From assembly GCA_965248605.1 (NCBI GenBank), contig CBDFJV010000007.1, positions 558,001-622,000 on the forward strand: DNA of 64,000 bases. Reading direction: 5' to 3'. Position 1 is the first letter of the stretch. Each line of letters begins with the position of its first letter. A program made the translations under genes and the position numbers. The notes under the pieces were generated by a model. That model was not told where the DNA came from and ran no database searches. It worked only from the letters and a program-made list of their open reading frames with translations. Shown piece after piece: positions 25,403 to 33,659 of the stretch. This DNA is from CAUZJF01 sp965248605 (GTDB lineage: Bacteria > Chloroflexota > Dehalococcoidia > Lucifugimonadales > CAUZJF01).

Positions 25403-25871
25403 TGCTACGAAATAGACCTGTCGGATGGCCTTCCTGGTAGGGGCGTCCCGATGCGGCATCGGGACATGCGCCCGCATCCCGGCGTGAATCGCGACGCGGA
25501 CAGCTTTTCATCTCGAGTGATGTCGGAGAAAACCAGATGGGCGATTCTGGGACTTGCGAAGATCTGTGGAGGTCAACGCCGACGGAGCTTGGCGTGACCG
25601 AGGCGCCCATCCCCAGGTCCTTCGTCGCCGACTCCTCAGGACGACAGGTGTGATCCTGGCAAATGTCATTCTTTGAGCCCCGCAACGAACGGGCCATTCC
25701 ATTGTCGGCATCGTGTCATGATCGGCAATCCATATATATCGCAGCGTATCCTACCGTCCACAACGTCTGAAGGCCGCGTCTTGATAGTACCATTCGTTCT
25801 CCCCAGCTTCGACCGACGGCCTTGATACAATAGCGGGCGCAGTCAACTGGCGGTCGACAAGGAGATATTCA
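25403..25871. other. Spacer with a GTAGGGGC-type hairpin
   Basis: This 469-bp stretch lies between divergent genes and contains the hairpin at 25438-25473. A slightly AT-richer patch near 25725-25745 (ATATATATCG) may hold a promoter for the lipoprotein gene. I see no further gene. Confidence 0.5.
25438..25473. repeat. GTAGGGGC-type intergenic hairpin
   Basis: GTCCCGATGC (25445-25454) and GCATCGGGAC (25456-25465) form a 10-bp perfect inverted repeat flanked by GTAGGGGC on the left and ATGCGCCC on the right. The same unit is present inverted at 53340-53376. Confidence 0.75.
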
Positions 25872-26354
25872 CTGGGACCTATAGGCCATACAGGCGTTTC
25901 GTTGGCGATCGGAGGCGCCGTGTGGGCCGGTACGGGAGAGCCACTAGCCGTTCCCGCGGCCTTCGCCTCGGGCGTTCTCGTTGACGGTGACCATCTCCTG
26001 GACTATTTCCACCTGTACACGAGACGCCGACCCAGAAGGCAGTTCGTGCTTCTGCATGGATGGGAGTACTCTCTGATCGGGCTGATAGTCGTCTTCGCGT
26101 TCTGGTACAACGATCTGCTGCTGGCAGCCGTGTTGGGACATATAGGGCATCTCGTAGGCGACCATCTTGGCAATAAGGTTTCGCATCCTTTAACGTACTC
26201 GGTACTGTTTCGTTTGCGTCATGGCTTCGCGAGGTATCGATACTACGATTACCCACCCACGACTCTATCCGAGGTTTTGCATCAGCGGATACCGTTGTGG
26301 AGTAGACTTGAACCGTTGGTCGTGAAGGTCGTGCCGCGATTCAAGGATATGTAG
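25872..26354 (+). CDS. DUF457-like membrane protein (YdjM-type metal-dependent hydrolase)
   Basis: This is a small polytopic protein of about 160 residues. Motifs DGDHLLDYFH, LHGWEYSLIG and GHIGHLVGDHLGNKVSHPL place clusters of His and Asp next to membrane segments, as in the DUF457/YdjM family of putative membrane-bound metal-dependent hydrolases. The start is uncertain. AAGGAG (25859-25864) precedes CTG 25872 by 7 bases, giving a natural-looking N-terminus GPIGHTGVSLAIGG, whereas TTG 25902 has no good ribosome-binding site. A CTG start is rare, so this choice is tentative. Confidence 0.65.
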   Translation: MGPIGHTGVSLAIGGAVWAGTGEPLAVPAAFASGVLVDGDHLLDYFHLYTRRRPRRQFVLLHGWEYSLIGLIVVFAFWYNDLLLAAVLGHIGHLVGDHLGNKVSHPLTYSVLFRLRHGFARYRYYDYPPTTLSEVLHQRIPLWSRLEPLVVKVVPRFKDM

Positions 26355-26382
26355 CCGCAGTATGAACCTCGCGTACCTCAAC

Positions 26383-26416
26383 TTGACACATCGGCCGCGA
26401 AATTATATCGTATAAT
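26383..26416 (+). promoter_or_regulatory. Candidate promoter of the Psp-linked group
   Basis: A perfect TTGACA (26383-26388) is followed by an AT-rich stretch with TATCGT at a 17-base spacing (26406-26411) and a perfect TATAAT at 22 bases (26411-26416). The exact -10 is unclear. The region lies 40 bp before the small membrane protein gene. Confidence 0.5.
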
Positions 26417-26455
26417 ATGAATCGGCATTACATGATTCTGTGTAAGGAGTAATTC

Positions 26456-26653
26456 ATGGGCAAGCTTGGGGGCGGCAGCCTTTTCCTAGTGGGAATACTG
26501 ATTGTTATCTTCGGCGCCTTCATCCAGTCAGGGATCGTCGAAGCGCTGTTAGACATCGCGGGTTTCCTCATCATCGCCATCGGCATAATTGCCGGTATCG
26601 TCGGGCTCTTCCAGATGGTGTCGGGGGGCAAAGAAGGGTCCAGCGACTTCTAG
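26456..26653 (+). CDS. Small two-span membrane protein upstream of pspA
   Basis: The 65-residue product has two hydrophobic segments (about 8-25 and 34-57) separated by a short loop with one Glu and one Asp, and a glycine-rich tail. The start ATG follows AAGGAG at a suitable distance. It lies 77 bp before pspA on the same strand behind a plausible promoter, so it may act in envelope stress with PspA, comparable in size and place to PspB/PspC-type partners. It shows no sequence match to them that I can see. Confidence 0.75.
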   Translation: MGKLGGGSLFLVGILIVIFGAFIQSGIVEALLDIAGFLIIAIGIIAGIVGLFQMVSGGKEGSSDF

Positions 26654-26729
26654 CTTGCCCGGGGCCAATCCGCTACAATGGCAATCGCTAGGGTTCCCCT
26701 GCGGGCCCCGCTAGAATCGGAGGTGCACT

Positions 26730-27464
26730 ATGGGCGTGCTCTCACGGATGTCGACCGTCGTCAAGGCGAAAATGAACAGGATCCTCGACAATGCCGAGGA
26801 CCCCAGGGAGACACTCGACTACTCCTACGACAAGCAGATGGAGATGCTGCGAAACGTGAAGCGCGGCGTGGTCGAGATGGTAACTACCAAGAGGCGCATG
26901 GAGCTCCAGGCAGCCAAGGTCCAGGAGAACGTTGCCAAGCTCGACAGCCAGGCCCGGCAGGCACTGGAAGCAGGACGCGAGGACCTCGCCCGGATCGCCC
27001 TGGAGCGTAAGCAGGCCGCTATCATCGAGCTTCAAGGGCTCGACCAGCAGGTATCCGGCCTGGAGTTGGAGCAGGAGAAGCTGACCGCCGCAGAGCAGCG
27101 GCTGCAGGCGAAGGTGCAGGCCTTCCGCACCAAGAAAGAGATCATCAAGGCCCAGTACAGCGCCGCTCAAGCTCAGGTACGGATAGGCTCGGCTCTATCG
27201 GGTATATCCGAGGAGATGGGCGACATTTCGTTGGCCGTCGAGAGGGCGGAGCACAAGACAGAGACACTGCGAGCTAAGGCCGGGGCCATCGACGAGCTGG
27301 CGGCCGCCGGCGTCCTCGACGACCCGATTTCCGGCAGCGACGACGACCTTACTCGCCAACTCCAGCAGGTAACTGCTACCGCCGGCGTCGACTCAGAGCT
27401 GGAAGCCTTGAAGGCCGGGCTCGGGTCCGGAGACCAGAAGTCGTTGCCGGAGGGCAAGTCATGA
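26730..27464 (+). CDS. pspA: PspA/IM30 membrane-stress protein
   Basis: The 244-residue protein is almost entirely alpha-helical. It begins with an amphipathic helix (MGVLSRMSTVVKAKMNRILDNAEDP) and has a long coiled coil with the PspA signature (DYSYDKQMEMLRNVKRGVVEMVTTKRRME). PspA/Vipp1 proteins form ESCRT-III-like assemblies on damaged inner membrane. GGAGGTG precedes the ATG. The next gene, a PspAA protein, overlaps by 4 bp. Confidence 0.95.
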   Translation: MGVLSRMSTVVKAKMNRILDNAEDPRETLDYSYDKQMEMLRNVKRGVVEMVTTKRRMELQAAKVQENVAKLDSQARQALEAGREDLARIALERKQAAIIELQGLDQQVSGLELEQEKLTAAEQRLQAKVQAFRTKKEIIKAQYSAAQAQVRIGSALSGISEEMGDISLAVERAEHKTETLRAKAGAIDELAAAGVLDDPISGSDDDLTRQLQQVTATAGVDSELEALKAGLGSGDQKSLPEGKS

Positions 27465-27739
27465 TCATCCGAATAATGACCGAGGGTCAGTACCGCTTTC
27501 CCGGTGCCATGATCGACGACCTCAACGACATCGACCACACCCTTGTAGACGTGGTCGCGGACGACAACCAGGCCGAGTTCGAGCGGCTGTTCAGCCAGAT
27601 GCTCGAGATGGTGCGCAAGAACGGGTCGCCTCTTGCCGACGACGAGCTCGAGGAGTCTGACGCCGTAATACCCGAGCCGGACATTACGCTCGAGGAAGCG
27701 AAAGAGCTTTTCGTGGGCACCGGAGTCGTGCCGGGCTGA
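27461..27739 (+). CDS. PspA-associated protein PspAA
   Basis: The 92-residue product starts in the overlap ATGA with pspA. Its first 60 residues (MIIRIMTEGQYRFPGAMIDDLNDIDHTLVDVV) match the PspAA domain found with PspA in actinobacteria, archaea and Chloroflexi. The remainder is acidic (PLADDELEESDAVIPEPDITLEEA). It probably partners PspA. A terminator follows at 27767. Confidence 0.88.
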   Translation: MIIRIMTEGQYRFPGAMIDDLNDIDHTLVDVVADDNQAEFERLFSQMLEMVRKNGSPLADDELEESDAVIPEPDITLEEAKELFVGTGVVPG

Positions 27740-27766
27740 TATCCGTCTTACACTACGACCGTAAAG

Positions 27767-27800
27767 GAAAAGGCCCCCGAGCACTCGGGGGCCTTTTCTG
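27767..27800 (+). terminator. Intrinsic terminator after pspA-pspAA
   Basis: AAAAGGCCCCCGAG and CTCGGGGGCCTTTT form a 14-bp perfect stem around a short loop, with a run of A on the left and T on the right. It can work in both directions. Confidence 0.9.
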
Positions 27801-27970
27801 TCGCTCGGGTTAGTCAGCGCTGCTTACGAAACCCGTCTTTTGCTAAGCGCCGGACGCAACCACTTGTGAAGGGCGGAGAGATAATGTACCACCTGGGCGG
27901 TCGAGCGCTGAGATGTGGCGCTTGAAAACTGTACCGCCTGTCGCCTTCAATCAGGAACGACCGAACCTGA

Positions 27971-29485
27971 TTGAAGGTGGATTGGATGTACAAGGTGGAG
28001 ATGTACCTGCGAGTTCGCAGGGCTTGTTTCGTCGAAGGGATGAGCGTCCGAGAGGCGGCCCGAGTGTTCGGGCTACACCGGGACACGGTGCGCAAGATGC
28101 TCGAGTACTCCGTGCCCCCAGGGTATCGACGGCAACGACCGGCTCGCAGACCGAAGCTCGATCCATATAAGGGTGTGATGGACCAGATCCTGGAGCAGGA
28201 TCTGAGCTCACCGAAGAAGCAGCGTCACACCGCCAAGCGTATCTACGAACGGCTCAGAGACGAACACGGCTTCCCCGGCAAGTACACGATAGTCAAAGAC
28301 TACGTTCGAGAACGCCGTCGTCATACCCGCGAGATGTTCGTACCACTGTCCCATTCCCCGGGACATGCCCAGTGCGACTACGGCGAAGCTCGAGTGATCA
28401 TCGGCGGAGTGGAACGCAAAGCCCACTACTTCGCCCTGGACCTCCCTCACAGCGACGGGTGCTATGTGAAGGCGTATCCCGCCGAGACGACGGAGTCATT
28501 CTGCGACGGACACGTCTCCGCCTTCGCGTTCCTGGGCGGAGTGCCTCAGAGCATCCTCTACGACAACACCACGCTCGCGGTAGCCAGAATCCTGGGAGAT
28601 GGTCGCCGGCAGCGGACCAGGGTGTTCTCCGAGCTTCAGTCCCACTACCTGTTCGAGGACCGGTTCGGCCGTCCAGGCAAAGGGAACGATAAGGGCAAAG
28701 TAGAAGGTCTGGTCGGCTATGTCCGCCGGAACTTCCTGGTGCCCATTCCATCGTTCGAGAGCTTCGATGCCCTCAATGCTCATCTGGAGCAACACTGCCT
28801 CAGACGGTTCGAAGATCGACTCCGCGGCCACAACGAGACGATAGGAGAACGGCTGGAGCGGGACCTGGAGAAGTTGCTGCTTCTGCCGGCCGTACCGTAC
28901 GACGCCAGCGACAAGCACGCGACGAGGGTCAGTTCTCTGTCCCTGGTCAGATACCGGACCAATGACTATTCGGTCCCGGTGGCCTACGGTCATCGGGACG
29001 TTGTGGTCCGCGGATATGTACATGAGGTTGTGATCAGCTGTGGCGCTGAAGTCATCGCCCGCCATCGGCGGTCCTACGATCGAGACGACTTCGTCTTCGA
29101 CCCTCTCCATTACCTGCCGCTCCTTGAGAAGAAGACGAGGGCATTGGATCAGGCGGCGCCGCTGGTTGGATGGGAATTGCCCGAGGAGTTCGGAGTGTTG
29201 CGGCGGCTGCTGGAGTCTCGGATGGGCAAGCGAGGAAAGAGGGAGTTCGTGCAGGTGCTCAGACTGATGGAGAACTTCCAGCCGGAAGAAGTCCACGACG
29301 CCGTACGAGACGCCATTCGACTCGGGGCTGTGAGCTTCGATGCTGTCAAGCACCTGGTGCTGTGCAGGATCGAGGGTCGACCGCCTAGACTCGACATGGA
29401 GTTGTACCCGTATCTGCCCAGGACCAACGTTGCAACAACCTCGACCAGGGACTACATGGCTCTCCTGGCGGGGAGCCGGTCATGA
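27971..29485 (+). CDS. istA: IS21 transposase IstA
   Basis: The 504-residue transposase has an N-terminal HTH (MSVREAARVFGLHRDTVRKML), a retroviral-type DDE core (Asp in HAQCDYGEARV, Asp in SILYDNTTLAV, Glu in GKVEGLVGYVRR) and a C-terminal beta-barrel domain (RYRTNDYSVPVAYGHRDVVVRGY). It works with IstB to insert the element. TTG 27971 or ATG 27986 may be the start. The stop overlaps istB by 4 bp. Confidence 0.96.
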   Translation: MKVDWMYKVEMYLRVRRACFVEGMSVREAARVFGLHRDTVRKMLEYSVPPGYRRQRPARRPKLDPYKGVMDQILEQDLSSPKKQRHTAKRIYERLRDEHGFPGKYTIVKDYVRERRRHTREMFVPLSHSPGHAQCDYGEARVIIGGVERKAHYFALDLPHSDGCYVKAYPAETTESFCDGHVSAFAFLGGVPQSILYDNTTLAVARILGDGRRQRTRVFSELQSHYLFEDRFGRPGKGNDKGKVEGLVGYVRRNFLVPIPSFESFDALNAHLEQHCLRRFEDRLRGHNETIGERLERDLEKLLLLPAVPYDASDKHATRVSSLSLVRYRTNDYSVPVAYGHRDVVVRGYVHEVVISCGAEVIARHRRSYDRDDFVFDPLHYLPLLEKKTRALDQAAPLVGWELPEEFGVLRRLLESRMGKRGKREFVQVLRLMENFQPEEVHDAVRDAIRLGAVSFDAVKHLVLCRIEGRPPRLDMELYPYLPRTNVATTSTRDYMALLAGSRS

Positions 29486-30249
29486 CCAACAAGTCCACGA
29501 TGTTGCTCGAACACAACCTCAAGCAACTCAAGCTCCCCACGTTCCTGAGGGAGTACGACAAGCTGGCATCCCAGTGTGCGAGTGAGGGAGCTGACCATCC
29601 GGACTACCTGCTGCGACTATCGGAGTTGGAGCTGATCGACCGTCACCATCGCATGGTGGAACGTCGGATCAAAGCAGCCCGCTTCCCGACGACCAAGAGC
29701 CTCGACACCTTCGACTTCCTGTCTATGCCGTCCCTGAACAAGGCTCTGGTTCTGGAGCTGGCACGATGCGAGTACATCGAGCGCCCCCACAACGTCATCG
29801 CTCTCGGCAACAGTGGCACCGGCAAGACCCATATCGCCCTCGGTCTCGGTCTGGCTGCGTGTCAGAGGGGACTGTCCGTGGGCTTCACCACCGCCGCTGC
29901 TCTGGTTCACGAGCTGATCGAGGCCAGGGACGAACGGCGTCTGCTCAACCTGCAGAGAAGGCTCGCACGACTCAAGCTTCTGATCATCGACGAACTGGGC
30001 TTCGTGCCCTTGTCCAAGACTGGCGCCGAGCTCCTCTTCGAGGTGTTCAGCCAGCGTTACGAGCGTGGATCGGTCCTGGTGACCTCCAACCTGCCCTTCG
30101 TCGAGTGGACCGAGGTGTTCGGCTCTGAACGGCTGACCGGAGCTCTCCTCGACCGCCTCACCCACCATGTCGACATCCTGGAGATGAACGGGGACAGCTA
30201 CCGACTCAAGCACAGCAGGAAGTCCAACCAACCTCGGGCAACTGCCTAA
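29482..30249 (+). CDS. istB: IS21 helper ATPase IstB
   Basis: The 255-residue AAA+ ATPase is related to DnaA/DnaC. It has Walker A GNSGTGKTH, Walker B LLIIDELGF, sensor I VTSNLPF and a C-terminal arginine-containing segment GALLDRLTHH. IstB assembles on DNA, picks the target and stimulates IstA. The ATG overlaps the istA stop. Confidence 0.96.
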   Translation: MTNKSTMLLEHNLKQLKLPTFLREYDKLASQCASEGADHPDYLLRLSELELIDRHHRMVERRIKAARFPTTKSLDTFDFLSMPSLNKALVLELARCEYIERPHNVIALGNSGTGKTHIALGLGLAACQRGLSVGFTTAAALVHELIEARDERRLLNLQRRLARLKLLIIDELGFVPLSKTGAELLFEVFSQRYERGSVLVTSNLPFVEWTEVFGSERLTGALLDRLTHHVDILEMNGDSYRLKHSRKSNQPRATA

Positions 30250-30417
30250 ACCTGGCTCTCACGCCCCCCGGACCTTGATGCTTCACAACGTGGCGTTCAG
30301 TGGTACGGTTTTGCTCCGCCCTTGACATTACGAGAACATACGGCATTGCAGGTCTCCCTGAGGTGATGTGTATAGCAGAAGCACAATACTTCGAGAAGAC
30401 CGCCGCTGCGTGTTGTT

Positions 30418-30455
30418 GAAGAGACGCCCCGTCGGAGCGTCCTACAACGGGACCG
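30418..30455. repeat. GTAGRGGC-type intergenic hairpin
   Basis: GACGCCCCGTCGGAGCGTC (30423-30441) is the reverse complement of the hairpin core at 21690-21718 with one mismatch. It lies 64 bp before the aldo/keto reductase gene. Confidence 0.6.
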
Positions 30456-30518
30456 GCGCCCAATGCGAGACGGGCCCGCAAGTCCTGGTAAACTACTGTC
30501 GAACCAAGGTGAACCCTG

Positions 30519-31394
30519 ATGCCCAACCTACCCACAGCTACACTTGGACGCACCGGACTCGAAGTCACGCGGCTGGGCTATGGGGCTGGCCACCGCAAGC
30601 CCATGGACGACGACCAGCGCAAGGCAATTCTGACCGCCGTTCTCGATGCCGGCATCAACTACATCGACACGGCCGACGACTACGGCAACAGCGAGGAGCT
30701 GATTGGCAGGTATATCTCACACCGCAGCTCGGAGTACTTCATCGCCACCAAATGCGGCGGGTCGCCCTCCGGCCATCTGTGGACCCGTGAGAACGTCTTC
30801 CGCAACCTCGAAGAGAGCTTGCGCCGGCTGAAGACCGACCATGTGGACGTCATGCAGCTTCACGGCGCGTCGGTCGAGCAATGCGAGCAGGAGGGCGTCG
30901 TCGAGTCGCTCCAGATGATGCGGGACCAGGGCAAGGTCCGCTGGATCGGTGCCTCTACCAACCTGCCACATCTGCCCACCTTTCTCGAGTGGGACGCTTT
31001 CGACGTCTACCAGCTACCTTACTCGGCCCTTGACCGAGACCATGAGGGCTGGTTGACGAAAGCGGCACAAGCCGGCGCAGGAATCGTGATTCGCGGCGGA
31101 GCCGCCCTCGGTGAGTCGGGCGTGGGTTCCGGTTCCGAGGCTCGGTGGGAGAAGTTCGAGGAAGCGGGCCTCGACGACTTGCTGACCGAAGGCGAGACCC
31201 GGACCGCCTTCGTGGTGCGGTTTACGCTCACCCACCCCGACACCCACTCCAACATCGTTGGGACTACGAACCCGGACCACCTGCGGGAGAACGTCCGGGC
31301 AGTCCGCCAAGGCCCGCTGCCGGACGACGTTTACAGCGAGGCGAAACGTCGGCTCGACGCGATTGGGGTCACGCCCGGGGAGTTGGACGGCTAA
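30519..31394 (+). CDS. Aldo/keto reductase
   Basis: The 291-residue NADPH-dependent oxidoreductase has the family tetrad: Asp in INYIDTADDYG, Tyr in the same segment, Lys in FIATKCGG and His in VMQLHGAS. The cofactor-binding C-terminal part (NIVGTTNPDHLRENVRA) is intact. AAGGTG precedes the ATG. The substrate is unknown. It is slightly short for the family (usual length about 300-330), mainly because the middle loop is reduced. Confidence 0.93.
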   Translation: MPNLPTATLGRTGLEVTRLGYGAGHRKPMDDDQRKAILTAVLDAGINYIDTADDYGNSEELIGRYISHRSSEYFIATKCGGSPSGHLWTRENVFRNLEESLRRLKTDHVDVMQLHGASVEQCEQEGVVESLQMMRDQGKVRWIGASTNLPHLPTFLEWDAFDVYQLPYSALDRDHEGWLTKAAQAGAGIVIRGGAALGESGVGSGSEARWEKFEEAGLDDLLTEGETRTAFVVRFTLTHPDTHSNIVGTTNPDHLRENVRAVRQGPLPDDVYSEAKRRLDAIGVTPGELDG

Positions 31395-31406
31395 CGAAGA
31401 GGCTGG

Positions 31407-31958
31407 CTATCCCGCTGGCTTCGGCGCCGGCTTGGTACGCGGCTCGCCCTGGGCGTCTGGGGGCTCCAGGACCTGCCGGAACTCGATGCTCCCGGTCTTG
31501 TCGAGTATGAACTCCTCCAGGCCTGACCGTCCGCTGAAGTTGGCGAACGGCTGGTAGGTCATCGTGATGTAGTAGAACTCGTCCTGCTCCTCGGCGCTCT
31601 GCACCTCCCAGACCAGCTGAACGGTCTGGTACTGGGCCTCGTAGACTTCCAGGTTCTGCTGCGCGAACTTGATCACCGCGAGTCTAGCGCGTTCCAGGGA
31701 GATCTTGCCCGCCTCGTCGGCCTGCGCCGCCTCAGCGATCTGCGCCTTTAGGGTCGAGATCTCCGCCCGGAGATTAGCGGCCTTCAGCTTCTCCGACGTT
31801 GCGAGCTGGTCCGCGGACTGCAGCTCCAGCTTGGTACTCGAAAGCTGAGACGTGACGAGGTCGAATTCCTCCTGGGACGGTCCACCGAACAAGCACGCAG
31901 GCAGCACGGCGAACGAAAGCGTCGCAATGAAAGGGGCGAGTCTTACGCCCTTCCCCAC
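31407..31958 (-). CDS. Coiled-coil lipoprotein, unknown
   Basis: Starting at GTG 31958 the product (183 residues) has a signal peptide MGKGVRLAPF... with lipobox LPAC at about residue 22. A coiled coil follows over roughly 40-95 (SSTKLELQSADQLATSEKLKAANLRAEISTLKAQIAEAA), and a C-terminal alpha/beta region (YEAQYQTVQLVWEVQSAEEQDEFYYITMTYQPF) and a Pro/Lys tail complete it. The frame is open to 32081, but that part translates a dispersed palindromic repeat, so the start lies inside the repeat. The gene converges on the aldo/keto reductase. Confidence 0.7.
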   Translation of the reverse strand: MGKGVRLAPFIATLSFAVLPACLFGGPSQEEFDLVTSQLSSTKLELQSADQLATSEKLKAANLRAEISTLKAQIAEAAQADEAGKISLERARLAVIKFAQQNLEVYEAQYQTVQLVWEVQSAEEQDEFYYITMTYQPFANFSGRSGLEEFILDKTGSIEFRQVLEPPDAQGEPRTKPAPKPAG

Positions 31959-32006
31959 CGGGGGAAGTTTGTCGAAGATCCCGAGCCTCTCGGGAGGAAG
32001 GGGGAA
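31949..32006. repeat. Dispersed palindromic repeat, long form (copy c)
   Basis: CTTCCCC/GGGGAAG hairpin, then TTTGTCGAAGAT, then the hairpin CCCGAG-CCT-CTCGGG and AGGAAGGGGG. It overlaps the proposed start of the coiled-coil lipoprotein gene, so it lies in that gene's translation-initiation region. Confidence 0.75.
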
Positions 32007-32184
32007 TCGTTTACTGCGAAGGAAGCCTATCATCAAGTCGGAGTATCCCACGGTATTCGAAGCCGACGCAACAGGCGCCACGGTCAGAGTTTATTGATCT
32101 GCCCTTCCTCGACGTTTTGTGCCGGTGGGATATAATTGCCTGAACCCTCGGACGCGCGCCAAACCCAGCGAGAGGAGTCGACCA

Positions 32185-33567
32185 ATGGAGCCGACCGATA
32201 TCCAGTTGATAGCTCACCTCCTACGTCGCGCCGGGTTCGGTGCAAGGCGAGACGAGCTTGAGGACTACGTCGCGAAAGGGTACGAAGCCGTCGTCGATGA
32301 CCTTGTCAATCCGGAGAGGCTTCCCGACGTTGATGAAGACCTACTGAACCGCTACTCCGAGCTGTCGTTCGAGGCCAAGTGGTTCTACCGCATGGCAAAC
32401 ACCCACCGCCCGCTGCTCGAGAAGATGGCCCTGTTCTGGCATGGCGTCCTCGCCACCGGCAGCTCTAAATCGGGCCACCACAACACCGCGTACGACCAGA
32501 TACTCATGTTCCGCGAGATAGCCCTCGCCGATCTCAGGAGTATCTTGATCGAGACGTCCAAGGACCCGGCGATGATCTTCTGGCTAGATAACAATGAGAA
32601 CGTCAAGGAAGAGCCAAACGAGAACTACGGCCGCGAGCTCCTGGAGCTGTTCTCGATGGGCGTCGGCAACTACACCGAAGAAGACGTCAAAGCCTCAACA
32701 CAGGCGTTCACCGGGTGGAGCTTCCAGTCGATCATCCCAGGCTCGACTCCGTACGGAAAGTACCCTACCCACTTCGTTTACCGGGACGATGAACACGACG
32801 TGGGGGCCAAGAGATTCCTAGGTCAGTCCGGCCGGCTCAACGGCGAAGACGTTATCGACGTCGTCGTAAAGCAACCCGCGACCGCCAGGTTCATCGCGAG
32901 GCACTTGTACACTTTCTTCGTCGCCGACGAACCGGGAGTCGCTTCCTGGAACGAGTTGCCTCCCCAGGACGCCGACGCTATCGACACCCTCGTCACGGCC
33001 TATTTCGAGTCGGGGGCGAACATGCGCCACATACTTCGCGTGCTGTTCAACTCGGACTTCTTCAAGGAAGCTAGCTACAGGAAGGTCAAGAGCCCTACCG
33101 AGGTCGTGACCGGAGTGATGAAGCTGACCGGTGACGCGAGATTCCCGGCGACGGGCATTCAGCGCTTCGTGCGTGCCAATACTTCGATGGGCCAGACGCT
33201 GACCAGCCACGTGAGCGTCGAAGGGTGGCACACAGGTCCGGAGTGGATCGACGGCGGCACGCTGAATGAGCGCGTCAACTTCGCTATAAACGAGGTCGAA
33301 GACATCGGCAAGCCAGGCATCAAGGACATGATCGAGCGGTTTGCCTCGTCGGAGGCGCCACTCAGTCCGGGCGAGTTCGTCGAACGGTCTCTCGACCTAG
33401 CCGGCCCCGTCAGAGTCGATGAAGACACGAAAGCCGGGTTGCTCACCTTTGCGGAGTCGGGTGGGGAGTTGACCTTTGGGACCGAGGGCGACTGCGTACA
33501 GAGCTCGGACCGCATAGTGAGGATGCTCCAGCTGATCGTCTCGGCGAGAGAGTATCAGTTCGGATAA
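32185..33567 (+). CDS. DUF1800-family protein
   Basis: The 460-residue product matches the DUF1800 pattern: LIAHLLRRAGFGARRDELEDYVAKGYEAVVDDLVNP at the start, then MALFWHGVLATG, NENYGRELLELFSMGVG and YTEEDVKASTQAFTGW. Family members are usually exported and paired with a DUF1501 protein; here no signal peptide or DUF1501 gene is seen. ATG 32185 is chosen because AGAGGAG precedes it; an in-frame start at 32119 has no such site. The function of the family is unsettled. Confidence 0.9.
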   Translation: MEPTDIQLIAHLLRRAGFGARRDELEDYVAKGYEAVVDDLVNPERLPDVDEDLLNRYSELSFEAKWFYRMANTHRPLLEKMALFWHGVLATGSSKSGHHNTAYDQILMFREIALADLRSILIETSKDPAMIFWLDNNENVKEEPNENYGRELLELFSMGVGNYTEEDVKASTQAFTGWSFQSIIPGSTPYGKYPTHFVYRDDEHDVGAKRFLGQSGRLNGEDVIDVVVKQPATARFIARHLYTFFVADEPGVASWNELPPQDADAIDTLVTAYFESGANMRHILRVLFNSDFFKEASYRKVKSPTEVVTGVMKLTGDARFPATGIQRFVRANTSMGQTLTSHVSVEGWHTGPEWIDGGTLNERVNFAINEVEDIGKPGIKDMIERFASSEAPLSPGEFVERSLDLAGPVRVDEDTKAGLLTFAESGGELTFGTEGDCVQSSDRIVRMLQLIVSAREYQFG

Positions 33568-33613
33568 GAAGATAGAGATCAAGGTTTGGATGTTGGGGTT
33601 TGGGCCTCAACGC

Positions 33614-33640
33614 CAACCCCTAACCCCCATCCCCCAACCA
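33614..33640. repeat. C-rich degenerate heptamer tract
   Basis: The sequence is built of units like ACCCCTA and ACCCCCATC. Similar tracts occur at 14582-14650, 50915-50950, 52135-52170 and 53379-53429. Confidence 0.5.
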
Positions 33641-33659
33641 GCAAGCGAGGTAATCGACC

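Larger units (their letters stand above)
27865..30327 (+). mobile_element. IS21-family insertion sequence
   Basis: The element of about 2463 bp carries istA and istB. Its ends are inverted repeats starting TGT: TGTGAAGGGCGGAG on the left and TGTCAAGGGCGGAG (reverse complement of the right end). Inside each end a further subterminal repeat of the form GTACCAC-N-GGCG appears (27886 and 27929 on the left; about 30298 inverted on the right), as is usual for IS21. Flanking bases (CCACT and TTACG) do not match, so no target duplication is visible and the exact ends may be off by a few bases. Confidence 0.88.

Noticed and set aside
30322..30345. TTGACA at the right end of the IS21 element as an outward promoter
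   Set aside because: No -10 hexamer at a suitable distance (18 bases on reads TTGCAG); TTGACA here is part of the terminal repeat.
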